DNA of 64,000 nt from Tetrapisispora phaffii CBS 4417 (taxonomy: Eukaryota; Ascomycota; Saccharomycetes; Saccharomycetales; Saccharomycetaceae): assembly GCF_000236905.1 (NCBI RefSeq), contig NC_016528.1:72001-136000 (forward strand), read 5' to 3'. This document shows positions 9,859 to 19,950 of the stretch, one piece after another. The position numbers and the translations under genes are program-made. Each line of letters starts with the position of its first letter. Position 1 is the stretch's first letter. The notes under the pieces are model-generated. The model was given only the letters and a program-made list of their open reading frames with translations, was not told the origin of the DNA and did not search any database.

Positions 9859-10428
9859 TTATTCATGCTCTTTAACTTTTTTTGATTTATTACTCTTACT
9901 CTTTTTATCCCTTTTGCTCTTCTTATCCTTCTTACTCTTCTTATCTTTCTTACTCTTCTTATCTTTCTTCGCCTCTTTGCTCCTATTTTTGCTCTTTTTA
10001 TATTCTTTAGCATCACCATCATCGTCGTAATCAGATCTCTTTCTTTTATTGTTTTTTGGCTCGTCAATGCTTGCAATAACAATACCATTCTTTTTCAAAA
10101 ATTTATCATCAATTGTACCTTTCAGTGGTTCACCTCTGACGAACCATTTGTATAAGGGAGATACATTGTTCGACACACTTGTAGCTTTTACTTCATTCTG
10201 GTTAAATGTTATACCCTTTCCTTTAGAATCACTAGTGACATCGAGACTCTTCAATTGTCCATCAAATAACCTTTCCCACCAAGCTTCACTGTCGTCTCCA
10301 CCTGGCGCATTCCCCAAACCTTTCTTGTCTCTCTTATGCTTAACCAGTATAGGTTTCTTCAGACTATCTTTTTTCAACCCTTCACCTTCTTTCCAACCAT
10401 ATGACTTCAAATACTCTCTACTATCCAT
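9859..10428 (-). CDS. TMA23: G-patch nucleolar protein Tma23, ribosome biogenesis
   Basis: The 189-residue protein starts MDSREYLKSYGWKEGEGL, a G-patch-like N-terminus. Residues 30-75, including KKGLGNAPGG and EAWWERLFDG, are diagnostic of Tma23. The C-terminal third is a lysine-rich tail built from repeats of KKDKKS, typical of nucleolar proteins. In S. cerevisiae Tma23 is a nucleolar protein linked to ribosome synthesis. It is divergent from PRP24, the same neighbour as in S. cerevisiae. Confidence 0.93.
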   Translation of the reverse strand: MDSREYLKSYGWKEGEGLKKDSLKKPILVKHKRDKKGLGNAPGGDDSEAWWERLFDGQLKSLDVTSDSKGKGITFNQNEVKATSVSNNVSPLYKWFVRGEPLKGTIDDKFLKKNGIVIASIDEPKNNKRKRSDYDDDGDAKEYKKSKNRSKEAKKDKKSKKDKKSKKDKKSKRDKKSKSNKSKKVKEHE

Positions 10429-10902
10429 TTCTTAAACTCAGATGTTTGACTTAACAATTGCTTCTTCGATTTCGTCTCAAATCATGTAAACTAAAAAAAC
10501 ATTCGATGGTGTTAAAGTATGAACTAGAAACTTGATAACAAAAGAACTTAGTTCACTGATCACCTTCATATAACTTGTATCAAACAATATTTAAACTCAT
10601 TGAACCATAGTCAAAATCATCTATATCTTGGCTCATCTCATCGCAAATTTTTTAAAATGAAAAACTTCAATCCCATTGAAACGCCAAGGCTCTATCTTTA
10701 ACATAAAAACAAGTGATATTGCTCATTGTACAATAAAGGGAACTAATTTTCTAAATGGTTAAACTGAAGTTTAAATGTATTATATTATATAGTTTTTAGT
10801 ATTATTCCAATCACACCGAATAATTTTCAGCATTGGTTTATTTCTCCCCAAATTTTGTTACTTTCAAATTTACATTCAATAATTAAGGATAAATATATCA
10901 TC
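10429..10902. other. Divergent promoter region of TMA23 and PRP24
   Basis: 474 AT-rich bases lie between two divergently transcribed genes. No distinctive factor site is evident. Confidence 0.5.
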
Positions 10903-12300
10903 ATGGACAATTCTATGGGTGTGAAAAGAAGAAATGATGATAATGAAACCGAACATGCATCTGATAACAGTGTGATATCCTCAGAAGAACAAGCAAATGG
11001 TGCTAAGATTCGAAAAACTACAAAATCACATAATAGGGAAGTTAGCACAATTCTGGTGAAAAATCTGCCCAAAAGTTTTAATCAAGGAAAGATAAAAAAA
11101 ATATTTAAAGATTGTGGAAATATTTTACATATAGAGACAGCTGAGCCCTTAGATAAGGTATTTAGATATGCAAGAATAGAGTTTGAAGCTCATGAAAATG
11201 CATTGATGGCATTGACAAAAACTAATAAAAAATATGGAGATAACGAAATTGAGGTGATAGTACTTCAAAATATGACAGTATGGATAACCAACTTCCCTCC
11301 TTCATTCACAGTTAATGATATTAAGAATCTATTCTTAGAAAATGGCGTGGTTCCTATTAGTGTAAGATTACCATCATTAAGATTCAATAATAATAGAAGG
11401 TTTGCATACGTAGATATTACTGATCCTCAAGATGTTAATCATATTATAGAGGCGCTTAATGATAAAATGGTTTCAAATTACAAATTAGTGGTTCGAGAAT
11501 CAAATCTTTTAGAAAGACAAAAAAGAACAGACAGTGCTGTGATAGAGAAGAGAGAAATATTTGTGAAAATGGCGAACAGTTCAGCGTTAGATGAACAAAT
11601 TCTACGAGGCATCTTCTCAAAATATGGTACAATAGAAGCCATTAAGTTATCAAAAGATAGAGAAAATTTCCCTGATAACAATGGTAATAACTTTGGATTT
11701 GCATTTATAACATACTCAAATAGTGATGAAGCAAAAAAAGCATTAGAATTACACAGATCTATATTAAAGGATAGTCAAATATTTGTTACCATTTCTGACA
11801 AAAAAGCATATTTAGAAAGACAAGAAATTAAGAGAATTATAAATTCGAAGCATCGTTCAAATGATGATATGTTTATTTCCATCTTCCCACTTGCAGATAA
11901 AATTACAAAGTCTCAGATATCTAAACTTATTAACGAAAAAACAAATATTCCAGAGCATAGCATAATGAAGATATACTTAGTTGCAGACTATAATGGTTGC
12001 ATTGTAAAATTTAATAATTCAAGGTATTCGGCTAAATGTATAATGGCTCTTGACAATTCAACCTACAATAATAAAAACATTAGATGCAGTAATATTAATG
12101 GTTTGAAAAAGTCTCAAGATCATAAAAATGATAAAAAGGTAACATTAGGAACAACGTACAGAGATAGTTCAAATAACTTAAAGGCAATTAACAAGCCACC
12201 AGCCATCTCAATCGATAAGAATCAAGAAGAAATTTCTTCAGATACACATTCCACTAAAAAAATGAATAACGATGATTTTAGGAAAATGTTGGGTTTATAA
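10903..12300 (+). CDS. PRP24: U6 snRNP assembly factor Prp24
   Basis: The 465-residue protein has four RNA-recognition motifs (about 44-118, 122-200, 215-305 and a divergent fourth at about 315-400). Its RRM1 LVKNLPKS and RRM2 WITNFPPS match S. cerevisiae Prp24 closely. It ends with the Lsm-binding tail NDDFRKMLGL, equivalent to the Prp24 signature that contacts the Lsm2-8 ring. It anneals U4 and U6 snRNA during spliceosome recycling. The ATG at 10903 gives a start just before the charged N-terminal region; an in-frame upstream codon at 10855 is not an ATG. It converges on PPA2 with only 56 bp between. Confidence 0.95.
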   Translation: MDNSMGVKRRNDDNETEHASDNSVISSEEQANGAKIRKTTKSHNREVSTILVKNLPKSFNQGKIKKIFKDCGNILHIETAEPLDKVFRYARIEFEAHENALMALTKTNKKYGDNEIEVIVLQNMTVWITNFPPSFTVNDIKNLFLENGVVPISVRLPSLRFNNNRRFAYVDITDPQDVNHIIEALNDKMVSNYKLVVRESNLLERQKRTDSAVIEKREIFVKMANSSALDEQILRGIFSKYGTIEAIKLSKDRENFPDNNGNNFGFAFITYSNSDEAKKALELHRSILKDSQIFVTISDKKAYLERQEIKRIINSKHRSNDDMFISIFPLADKITKSQISKLINEKTNIPEHSIMKIYLVADYNGCIVKFNNSRYSAKCIMALDNSTYNNKNIRCSNINGLKKSQDHKNDKKVTLGTTYRDSSNNLKAINKPPAISIDKNQEEISSDTHSTKKMNNDDFRKMLGL

Positions 12301-12356
12301 AATGGTGTTTAATATTTACATAATTATAAAATGAAGGAAAGTAATAATCAGGATGT

Positions 12357-13259
12357 TTACTTATTAATATAGTGCCATTTATATACATAATTTGGAATTT
12401 CATTTGGTGTTTTATTTTCACTCTCAAGAGTAACTCCCAGACCAGCTCTCTTGATAACAGGTATATCAGGATGTAATTTATGTAAGTTACCAGAAATCAA
12501 TGATTCCCATTCTTTATGACATTCTTTAATAATTTGAATGGTTTCTTCTGCATTCTTATAATGCCCATCAAATGCAAAACTATTTTCTGGTTTACCTGCT
12601 GGGACTTTGTAGGCTCTAAACCATTCACGAGTAGCTTCTAACAAGCCCGGGAAATTCTTATCAACGTCCTTAAAATCATTAAGTTTCTGAGCCATTGGAT
12701 CCTTAACGTTTATAACAATAACCTTCCAGTCTAGCTCACCGTCGTCAATGAGCCCCAAAGACCCCAATACTTTCACTGTGCTAATATCACCAATATTCTG
12801 TATTCGTGAGCCAATTTCACAACAGTCTAATGGATCATTATCACCTTTCAAAGTTTCAGTTCCTGGTATGGCACTGAATTTAGTCGGATTTTCCCATGTC
12901 TGAGGAAGTGCACCGTAATTATGGATGTAGCCATGGTATGGAAATATATTATGAACGAACCTAACGTTTTCATTCTTAACATCTTGAACAATCGGGTTAA
13001 AGTCTAGCTCCTTAGATATTTCAAATTTACCATTCGACCAACGTGAAACTTCTGTGACCATCTGGACTGTACAATCTGTTTCATTTAGCTCAATTGGGAT
13101 ATCATGGAAATAAGATCCAATTTCACCATTTGGAAGTTTTAGATATTGTCTGAAGTCTGCAGTATACTTGGTACCCAGAGTTACTGAGCTGAATGCTTTT
13201 TTACCAGCGAGTATATCTTTAGATTGAATTAGCCTTCTTAATGCAGTATTTCTTATCAT
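12357..13259 (-). CDS. PPA2: Mitochondrial inorganic pyrophosphatase Ppa2
   Basis: A family I soluble pyrophosphatase of 300 residues. It begins with a basic, hydroxylated presequence (MIRNTALRRLIQSKD...), so it is the mitochondrial isoform. Catalytic acidic motif DNDPLDCCEIG is at about residues 155-165, with further conserved residues in GELDWK and KDPMAQKLND. It hydrolyses PPi in the matrix and is required for respiratory growth in S. cerevisiae. Neighbours PRP24 and RSN1 match S. cerevisiae order. Confidence 0.96.
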   Translation of the reverse strand: MIRNTALRRLIQSKDILAGKKAFSSVTLGTKYTADFRQYLKLPNGEIGSYFHDIPIELNETDCTVQMVTEVSRWSNGKFEISKELDFNPIVQDVKNENVRFVHNIFPYHGYIHNYGALPQTWENPTKFSAIPGTETLKGDNDPLDCCEIGSRIQNIGDISTVKVLGSLGLIDDGELDWKVIVINVKDPMAQKLNDFKDVDKNFPGLLEATREWFRAYKVPAGKPENSFAFDGHYKNAEETIQIIKECHKEWESLISGNLHKLHPDIPVIKRAGLGVTLESENKTPNEIPNYVYKWHYINK

Positions 13260-13667
13260 CTTTGCATCTGGATTTATATCAGCGCTACTGTTTTGTCAGC
13301 TTCCAGTTGGACAACTAATTAGCACTGGTCCATATTTGTCTAAATATACCCTTCCAAATTATATTAATATTTCAGGATTCGCTTTAAAGGTATCAATTTG
13401 AAAAGAACTACAATAATATCGACAATAAGGGTAGATCTTTGACTGTGACTTAATGTTTAACAAACTTTATAAAGCAAAATCAAAATCTATATTAGTTTAT
13501 GATTAATTATTATATATATTGAGAATGTAAATAGTTAGATAGTTCTTGTTCGAAAAACAAATGAATTTTAGTATACTTAATAGACGACTGTTACAACCCT
13601 TTTAGTGAATAAAAATTAAAAGGTAACGGATGAGAAGGAAATTTATCTTGGTGTTAATAGTTCAAAA
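13260..13667. other. Intergenic between PPA2 and RSN1
   Basis: 408 AT-rich bases contain the PPA2 promoter (read leftward) and the RSN1 3' region. Nothing else is seen. Confidence 0.5.
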
Positions 13668-16523
13668 TTATAAAGATTTTTCGCCTTCACGAGGTGATTT
13701 ACCTTCATCTGTAAAAGGGTCATCTTTGTCAATTGGTGAATCTGCATAATTTATTTCAATATCTTTAGCATCTGAATCTCTCAATGGATCCAGATTATAT
13801 TCATAAGATGGGGGAGTTCCTTCCCAAGTAATCTTACCATTTTCATCTAATGATGCACCTTCATCAGAAATCTTGATTACTTCAGCTAGATCAGTGATCA
13901 GACTCTGTGAGAACCCATATGGATCCTTTGTAATCCATAGATATGGGCACTTAGCACTGACTGCAGGGTAGTCGTAAGCATGTTCTAGTTCATCAGGGTC
14001 GGTGATTTCATCAGGGTCAGGTACATGATAAATATCTGGGATTCTATTTTTAACAGCCTTATATGAACAATAAGTATGTGGGAAAATAAATCTCTTCCAG
14101 AATGGAGCTGTTGGGATTGCGGAATCATCACCATCGGCTAACAATGGGGTTGCGCTTATATCGCCATTAAACATCTCCACTAAACCATTATTATTTGTAT
14201 TGGAAACTTCATACTGAATATTAAATTTATCGTCAAGGGTATTTGAATTAATTCTTTCAACATCGGTACCAGCACTTCCCGAACGAGAACGATATTTTCT
14301 AATTGGGAAATTTGGTAATACCTTAACGTCACCAAATGGATCATCATGTTTTTGGCTGTAGATATTTTTAAATGAAGCAGTGTGTGATTCACCATCTAAT
14401 GGTTTCATGGTGTCAATTGGAATATTCTTCATTAAATGATCGAAACAATGGTTCAAGAATAGATGTAATAAAACAGTTACTACCAAACAAACAATTTGTA
14501 AAACGATTGGACCCCAACCTTTACCGACAACGAATAAACCTAATAGACAAATTTGACCAATGTATAGCCCCACCATAGTTTGGAACAAAGCTCTTGGATA
14601 ATGGATACCTCTAGCGTCAGGTGCTTCAGCATAGACATAATTCAAATTATATAGATAAGCCACCCATAATAAAAAGAAACCAAATGTGGCAAACAATAAA
14701 ATGATTGGAGAAATGATTGCATAAGAAAAGATAATAACTGCTAAATTTGTGTAAACTGGGAAAGTTGTACCCCATGACAGTGAAGCCAATTTTGAAAAAC
14801 GATTATATTTCTTTCTTGGAGTTGGATCTAACACTTTACCTAGAGTATAGTAAATTGCTAACGGAACAATTTGTAGTAAAGCACTACCTGTAACAGACAT
14901 ACCTTGCAAAATAATATAAGCAATATAAAAATTGGAAGCCTTCGGCAAATTTTCTGCTAATAGTTCCATAGCTTTTGTTGGTTCTTCTACAATTTGTGTA
15001 ACTGTAGAGGTAGCGGCAGAAGCTATTGTAGTAACTAAGAAAACTTGAATAACCTGGAAAGCAAAATAAGTTTGTTGAGTATAATATTCAACGTATTGTG
15101 TAGATGGCGCACCTGCGAATTTCGCAGCGTTTCTAATGATAACAGGTAAACACATCATTAATAAAGCTAAAGCAACAGTTGGAGCCAATGAAGTCAATAG
15201 ACCTAACAAAACATCTGGTAATTTATAAATGAAATTCAACCATGGCAATTTATTTGTTAAATAGGTAATGTTTGAGATCAAACCAACAAAAGCCACTGGG
15301 AATGCCCAAACAATGACTAAAGCACACATCGATGCAGTAGCGGCAGTTTGTCTAATAAGCCTTTCATAAGGCATCATTCTTAAATTGAACCAAATAATAC
15401 TTTGTGGATGAATACCAATGTATGAAGGAGTTAAGAATAATGGAGCATGGTATGGCACTAATTGAGAGGCGACCTGGGCTTGATATTGTGATTCGAATTC
15501 AACAAAGACAGAATTGAATGGAGAGGAATCCATTTGATTTGATTGCAAGTCTCCAATCTTTGCATTAAGAATCGGCAATTGTTCTTTAAAATAATCTAAT
15601 GCATCGACTTTCTTGGTCCAGAATTTCCATTTTTGAACTCTTAATTTTGGTCTTTCTTTGTCGGTTAAAAACTCAGAAACGGTCACAATTTTATCAATCG
15701 AGTTAGCATACCGAATCCTATTAATTAATTTTATATCATCAGTTTCTTTATTTTTCTTGATATCTTTTCCAATTTTTTTAATTTTTTTTTTCAATAAATT
15801 GTTCAGGATATTTTCTAAGTTCATTGCCATGTTTTCTCTCTCTTTAACTAACTTCTCAACACCATTCTGTGCTCTTGCAATCCAAACTCTCTTTACACCG
15901 TCGAATAACTTCGAAAATTCAGTCTCTGACAGATATTGTTTTGGCACCGTAGTGAACAGGACAGTTCTTGACGACAGTTTCTTGGCATATCTGTTAGAAG
16001 AGACCACATTTTGTTGCACAGAGTTGTAATAGTATAATTCTCTATACATCAGCAAGATGAATCCCCAGAAGAAAACCCAGCCAACAAAGACGTGCGCGTA
16101 GTATCGTTTTGGGTCGGTAACATTCTGATAAGCTAAAACGTCCAAACCAGCGGAGTTGCCACCATTTGCAGCATTGACAGATAACAAAATCGGGAACACA
16201 TAGACGATAGAACAACCAGTGTAGGCAGCAATTAGAAACAGATACCTCAAAAAGAAATACCCGTCTAAACCAGCCTGTTTAATGATGAAATTATCCGATT
16301 TCTTCAACAGAGGCAGAAACCATTGCCATAGACCACTGGGCAAGGGCTCCGGTCTTTTTTCTTCAGCAATCAGAGCAAAAGAGGACTTGGGTTCGTATAT
16401 TCTCTTCAACTTAATTCTCAGCAGTAGAAAACCAGTCATGAAAGCACCAAAGATAACACCATTCGAAACCAGCGACGTCAGCACTTGCTGAGTCGATGTA
16501 CCCGTAACATCAGTCGTCGACAT
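13668..16523 (-). CDS. RSN1: Rsn1, OSCA/TMEM63-type (DUF221) membrane protein
   Basis: The 951 residues compare with 953 in S. cerevisiae. About eleven membrane segments are visible: three in the N-terminal 200 residues, then a cytosolic domain (about 210-390), then the 7-TM core from about residue 400 to 720. A long acidic cytosolic tail ends the protein. It belongs to the calcium-permeable, hyperosmolality-gated channel family (CSC1/OSCA/TMEM63), although yeast Rsn1 is known mainly from genetic links to exocytosis. The start MSTTDVTG at 16523 is chosen by homology; an in-frame ATG at 16622 sits just 12 bases past a TATA motif and is unlikely to be used. Confidence 0.93.
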   Translation of the reverse strand: MSTTDVTGTSTQQVLTSLVSNGVIFGAFMTGFLLLRIKLKRIYEPKSSFALIAEEKRPEPLPSGLWQWFLPLLKKSDNFIIKQAGLDGYFFLRYLFLIAAYTGCSIVYVFPILLSVNAANGGNSAGLDVLAYQNVTDPKRYYAHVFVGWVFFWGFILLMYRELYYYNSVQQNVVSSNRYAKKLSSRTVLFTTVPKQYLSETEFSKLFDGVKRVWIARAQNGVEKLVKERENMAMNLENILNNLLKKKIKKIGKDIKKNKETDDIKLINRIRYANSIDKIVTVSEFLTDKERPKLRVQKWKFWTKKVDALDYFKEQLPILNAKIGDLQSNQMDSSPFNSVFVEFESQYQAQVASQLVPYHAPLFLTPSYIGIHPQSIIWFNLRMMPYERLIRQTAATASMCALVIVWAFPVAFVGLISNITYLTNKLPWLNFIYKLPDVLLGLLTSLAPTVALALLMMCLPVIIRNAAKFAGAPSTQYVEYYTQQTYFAFQVIQVFLVTTIASAATSTVTQIVEEPTKAMELLAENLPKASNFYIAYIILQGMSVTGSALLQIVPLAIYYTLGKVLDPTPRKKYNRFSKLASLSWGTTFPVYTNLAVIIFSYAIISPIILLFATFGFFLLWVAYLYNLNYVYAEAPDARGIHYPRALFQTMVGLYIGQICLLGLFVVGKGWGPIVLQIVCLVVTVLLHLFLNHCFDHLMKNIPIDTMKPLDGESHTASFKNIYSQKHDDPFGDVKVLPNFPIRKYRSRSGSAGTDVERINSNTLDDKFNIQYEVSNTNNNGLVEMFNGDISATPLLADGDDSAIPTAPFWKRFIFPHTYCSYKAVKNRIPDIYHVPDPDEITDPDELEHAYDYPAVSAKCPYLWITKDPYGFSQSLITDLAEVIKISDEGASLDENGKITWEGTPPSYEYNLDPLRDSDAKDIEINYADSPIDKDDPFTDEGKSPREGEKSL

Positions 16524-16633
16524 GCTGCGAGTGTGTAATATGATTGTCTTTGGCCTGTCTATGTCCAGGACACACCGGCTCCAGAAAACAAAGGATCCGC
16601 AACTGCCAATTGCCAACTGCATACACACAACCA

Positions 16634-16641
16634 CTTATATA
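16634..16641 (-). promoter_or_regulatory. TATA box of RSN1
   Basis: TATATAAG on the minus strand lies 111 bases upstream of the chosen RSN1 ATG (16523). Confidence 0.55.
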
Positions 16642-17186
16642 CCCTATGCCAGCCCATGCTCGACTCCCTTCATGTAAAATTTTTCTCAACACTCTTGTGT
16701 CCTTACGTAAGGTTTGTGTAAGAGACAAGTTCGAACGCTAGTGGGTATCATCATCACCAGACCCAGCAGATGCCGGAACTCTCGAACAGGGCATGTCTGC
16801 AATCCAGCCAACAATACGCGCACGCGCACGGGTGCATGCAACACAAAACAGGACATCGTGCTGGGATCTCCGGGATCTCAGCGCTGCACCCGCACGGACT
16901 ACCTACCCGGACACAAAGACACGAGAGCGCTGGGCCGTCGACCGCTCGATGACGGACAGTTGCATCATCCTCTCGCACTGGCGTTCTGTCGTCGTCACCG
17001 TCGTCGCCATAGGTGCTTATCGGTTGCGGGTCTGAGGGTTTGGAGTCGTGGCGAGGAGTCGTGGCGGGGCCCACAGCCACAGACATGACTGCCATCGGAT
17101 GCAGCTTGGCAAGAATGGGCCCGTCACCCGCTCGGCAAGCAAACGTGGTCGACAGCGCACGATGCGCGAACTCGATCACGGCGTCT

Positions 17187-17218
17187 GGTTTAGGTTTACA
17201 GCTAGAGTTAGGTTTAGG
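17187..17218 (+). repeat. Short GGTTTAGG repeats, telomere-like
   Basis: GGTTTAGGTTTA (17187-17198) and GTTAGGTTTAGG (17207-17218) lie 9 bp apart, just upstream of the 86-nt structure. They resemble short telomere-type repeats. I cannot say whether they are bound by a Tbf1- or Rap1-like factor. Confidence 0.4.
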
Positions 17219-17228
17219 CATATGGCTG

Positions 17229-17314
17229 TCAGTTGGACACGACCGCCGCACACCGAGGAGACCGGTGTGCTGCCGAGCTGGGAGGCGGTGCCTCCCAGCG
17301 TCGTGTCCAGCTGA
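17229..17314. repeat. 86-nt three-way-junction inverted-repeat structure
   Basis: An outer stem of 15 pairs (17229-17243 with 17300-17314, one T.G wobble at 17233/17310) encloses two perfect inner hairpins. Hairpin 1 is GCACACCG (17248-17255) with 17263-17270 and a 7-nt loop. Hairpin 2 is GCTGGGAGGC (17277-17286) with 17290-17299 and a GGT loop. The junction strands are CGCC, TGCCGA and none. It is either a structured RNA or a foldback DNA element. I do not recognise a known RNA family; the hammerhead core is absent. Confidence 0.85.
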
Positions 17315-17350
17315 GGGTTCGATTTCTGCACAATTACGGCTCCATTAGTC

Positions 17351-17768
17351 ACGCGTCGCTGCAAGAGCAACTGAAAATACTAGTGGGAATTTGACATATG
17401 TGCAGTAGTAACAAGAAAACAGAGTGCATGTGCTGGCTATGCCGGAGATCCGTCGGTCCTTCGCACTCGCACGCACGCACGCAGAAATACCAGTGTTGCC
17501 TCTACAGACACAACACTACTATTCCTGGCGGTCTCGTCGCCAGCGCAGAACATGCAACTGCGGGGTTCGCTCGCGCTCGAGCTCATCCAACAGCCAGACT
17601 TTTCACAATGGAAGGAGTCCCGTTTCGTTGCTTCCAGTTCGCAAAATTCACCGCCTTTATATACTTTTCCTTTTCAACGGAATGCGCTCGTGAAAAAGTT
17701 TTCCATTCGAGAAAGATGGGGAGCCGCAGGACGGGTAACCTTACTGCCCGACACGTGAGTTTACGCGT
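17351..17768 (+). promoter_or_regulatory. MCB boxes, Reb1 site and E-box upstream of CAC2
   Basis: ACGCGT (MluI cell-cycle box) occurs at 17351-17356 and 17763-17768, CGGGTAA (reverse of the Reb1 site TTACCCG) at 17732-17738, and CACGTG at 17752-17757. MCBs bind MBF at G1/S in yeast, which would suit a chromatin-assembly gene. Binding is inferred from motif only. Confidence 0.5.
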
Positions 17769-17881
17769 TTTTCAACACTCACAAGGTACATAAATTGCAA
17801 TATATAAAGACAGCAACACTCAAATCTATCTCAACTGGCGGACCAAGCGACGTATTCGAAGGGCAGCCCTGTAACGCAACC

Positions 17882-19728
17882 ATGGAGGCAGGCAATTTAC
17901 AAATATACTGGCACGAGTCGCAGCCGATCTACAGTTTGTGCTTCCAGAAACACACGAAGGCTAAGAAACTGATCACCGCTGGTGGTGACAATAAGATCAG
18001 GGTGTGGAATCTAAATATGAACGCGGATGGCACTAGAGTAGAGACTATCGATTTTCTAACGTCTTTGAACCAGCACGAACAGGCTATCAATGCGGTCAGG
18101 TTTAACCCAGCAGGTGATGTCCTGGCCTCTGCGGGCGATGATGGTCAATTACTGCTATGGACACAGAGTGACAGCAGCAACAAAGACACTTCCATAAATA
18201 CCAACATCCAGAGCTTGGACGCTAAGAATGACGGGGCCAATGGCAATGAGAGCTGGTTTATTTACAAGAGGCTCAATTCTCAGACAGCCATGTCCTCAGA
18301 AATTTACGATATTGCGTGGTCGCCAGATGGAAACTATATAATCACGGGGTCAATGGACAATTCATTGCGTGTTTTCGATGTGAATAAAAGCCAGCAGATT
18401 ATCCTCGTGAATGATAATAGCCACTACGTGCAAGGTGTCACCTGGGATCCTCAGAATAAGTTTGTATTCGTTCAATCCGCAGACCGATCTCTTTCTGTTT
18501 ATGAATTAATCTTTGACAAAAATGAAACAAATAAATTAGTGAATTTGAAATTGAAAAATAAAATATGGAAATGTGATCTGCCAAAACATACTATCGATGA
18601 AGCCACGAAGAAAGAAAAGTTAGATTTCGACTCCACTAGATCTTCCTATTTATTTCACAATGAAACTTTACCATCTTTTTTTAGAAGATTAGATATCTCT
18701 CCATGCGGTAATCTTATTGGTGTGCCGGCTGGGGTCTTTAGATCAGCAAATGCAGAGACAAATAGTACAGCAAATAACAACAACCAGGAGTTATCCAATG
18801 CAGTATACATATATTCCAGAGGCTATTTAAGCAAAAACAGTAACAAGCCAATATTGCGCATACCGTTTTTGAAAAAACCAGCAATAGTAGTTTCTTTTAA
18901 TCCAAATTTATACAAATTAGTAGACCCTTCTAATGCACCTATCAAATTGCAATACAAGTTGATTTATGCAATTGCTACAACTAATGAAGTTTTAATTTAT
19001 GATACAGAATCGTCTAAACCAATAGCAGTCATTGGTAATTTACATTACACACCTTTAACAGACTTGGCATGGTCTGAGGATGGTAATTTATTAATGGTTT
19101 CATCTACTGACGGGTTTGTTTCCTATGTTTCCACAAAGAATAATATACTGGGCGAAAAGTTATCAAAGGAAGAACGAGAAACTATTTGTAAATTGGATGT
19201 TATAATTCCTGAAAGTGGTAGCAAAGATGCATCATTACTGAAGAAAGAAGAATCAAAACCTATTGTAAACATTTTAACTGTGAAGACTAAGGAAGTCAAG
19301 CCAAATGAAGTAAATAGAAAAAAATTAAAGACAGCAAACTTACCTAACACAGACTTTTCAAAAAATATTCAGATTCCACTTTTTCCAATAAATAACAGAG
19401 AAAATGATAATAAAAAAACATACTATCTAAAGAAAAGAAGAGGATACAACCTATATTACTACAAAGTGAACACAATATCAATCTGTTATCTGAAAAAGCC
19501 TCTCGAGAATCAACAAATAAGTTACAATTTATTCAATCACCACAACTTCCTGAAGAGAAAATAGAAGTAGACTACAATTCCTCAGAATTAGCAACAGGAA
19601 AAGAGAACACTACACCTGATATATATCGTGAATCGAAAGTTGTTGTAGAACATGCATTAGAGGCAAAAAAATCTGAACCCTTAGAAATAGATGATATTGT
19701 CATCGAAATCGATCAAGAAAACAATTAA
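17882..19728 (+). CDS. CAC2: CAF-1 subunit Cac2 (WD40), with one homopolymer frameshift
   Basis: The WD40 subunit of chromatin assembly factor 1, which deposits H3-H4 behind replication forks. Starting at MEAGNLQIYWHESQP (17882), it follows S. cerevisiae Cac2 through repeats such as AGGDNKIRVWNL, SAGDDGQLLLW and GSMDNSLRVFD. The open frame as given runs out at 19564. The family motif KKRIQP and a further acidic tail continue in the next frame to a stop at 19726-19728. The shift lies in the seven-A run 19412-19418, where one more A restores frame, so I treat it as one gene and probably a sequencing error. The acidic C-terminal extension is longer than in S. cerevisiae (468 aa total there). Confidence 0.9.
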
Positions 19729-19950
19729 CTCAATAAGTATGACAGCATTTAAATTTTTATATATGTAGTACCTAAATAAATATGATACTTACATACGTAT
19801 GCTTATGGAATAATACATATACATAAATATATATACTATTATTAATGATGGATATATTTTCTATCATTGGTGAAATTTTTTCTAGTCTCATACTCACGTA
19901 AACTTCAGTTCATAATATATCATAAAAATCTATCTAAACCGTAGAGATCT

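Larger units (their letters stand above)
16524..17881. promoter_or_regulatory. GC-rich divergent promoter island between RSN1 and CAC2
   Basis: 1.36 kb, of which about 16740-17620 is strikingly G+C-rich. It contains the RSN1 TATA box, an 86-nt self-complementary structure (17229-17314), telomere-like GGTTTAGG motifs (17187-17218), two ACGCGT boxes, a Reb1-type site and a CACGTG (17752-17757). Long open frames exist on both strands of the island, but their translations are low in hydrophobic structure and match nothing known. They are what GC-rich DNA yields by chance. Confidence 0.6.

Noticed and set aside
16524..16622. N-terminal extension of RSN1 from the ATG at 16622
   Set aside because: It begins 12 bases downstream of the TATA motif and has no counterpart in the family; MSTTDVTG at 16523 matches the usual start.
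16754..17370. Long open frames on both strands of the RSN1-CAC2 island
   Set aside because: Several frames are open at once, with biased Cys/Arg/Pro content and no homology, as expected for GC-rich non-coding DNA.
17795..17881. N-terminal extension of CAC2 from 17795
   Set aside because: The first codon is not an ATG, and the family begins at MEAGNLQIYW (17882).
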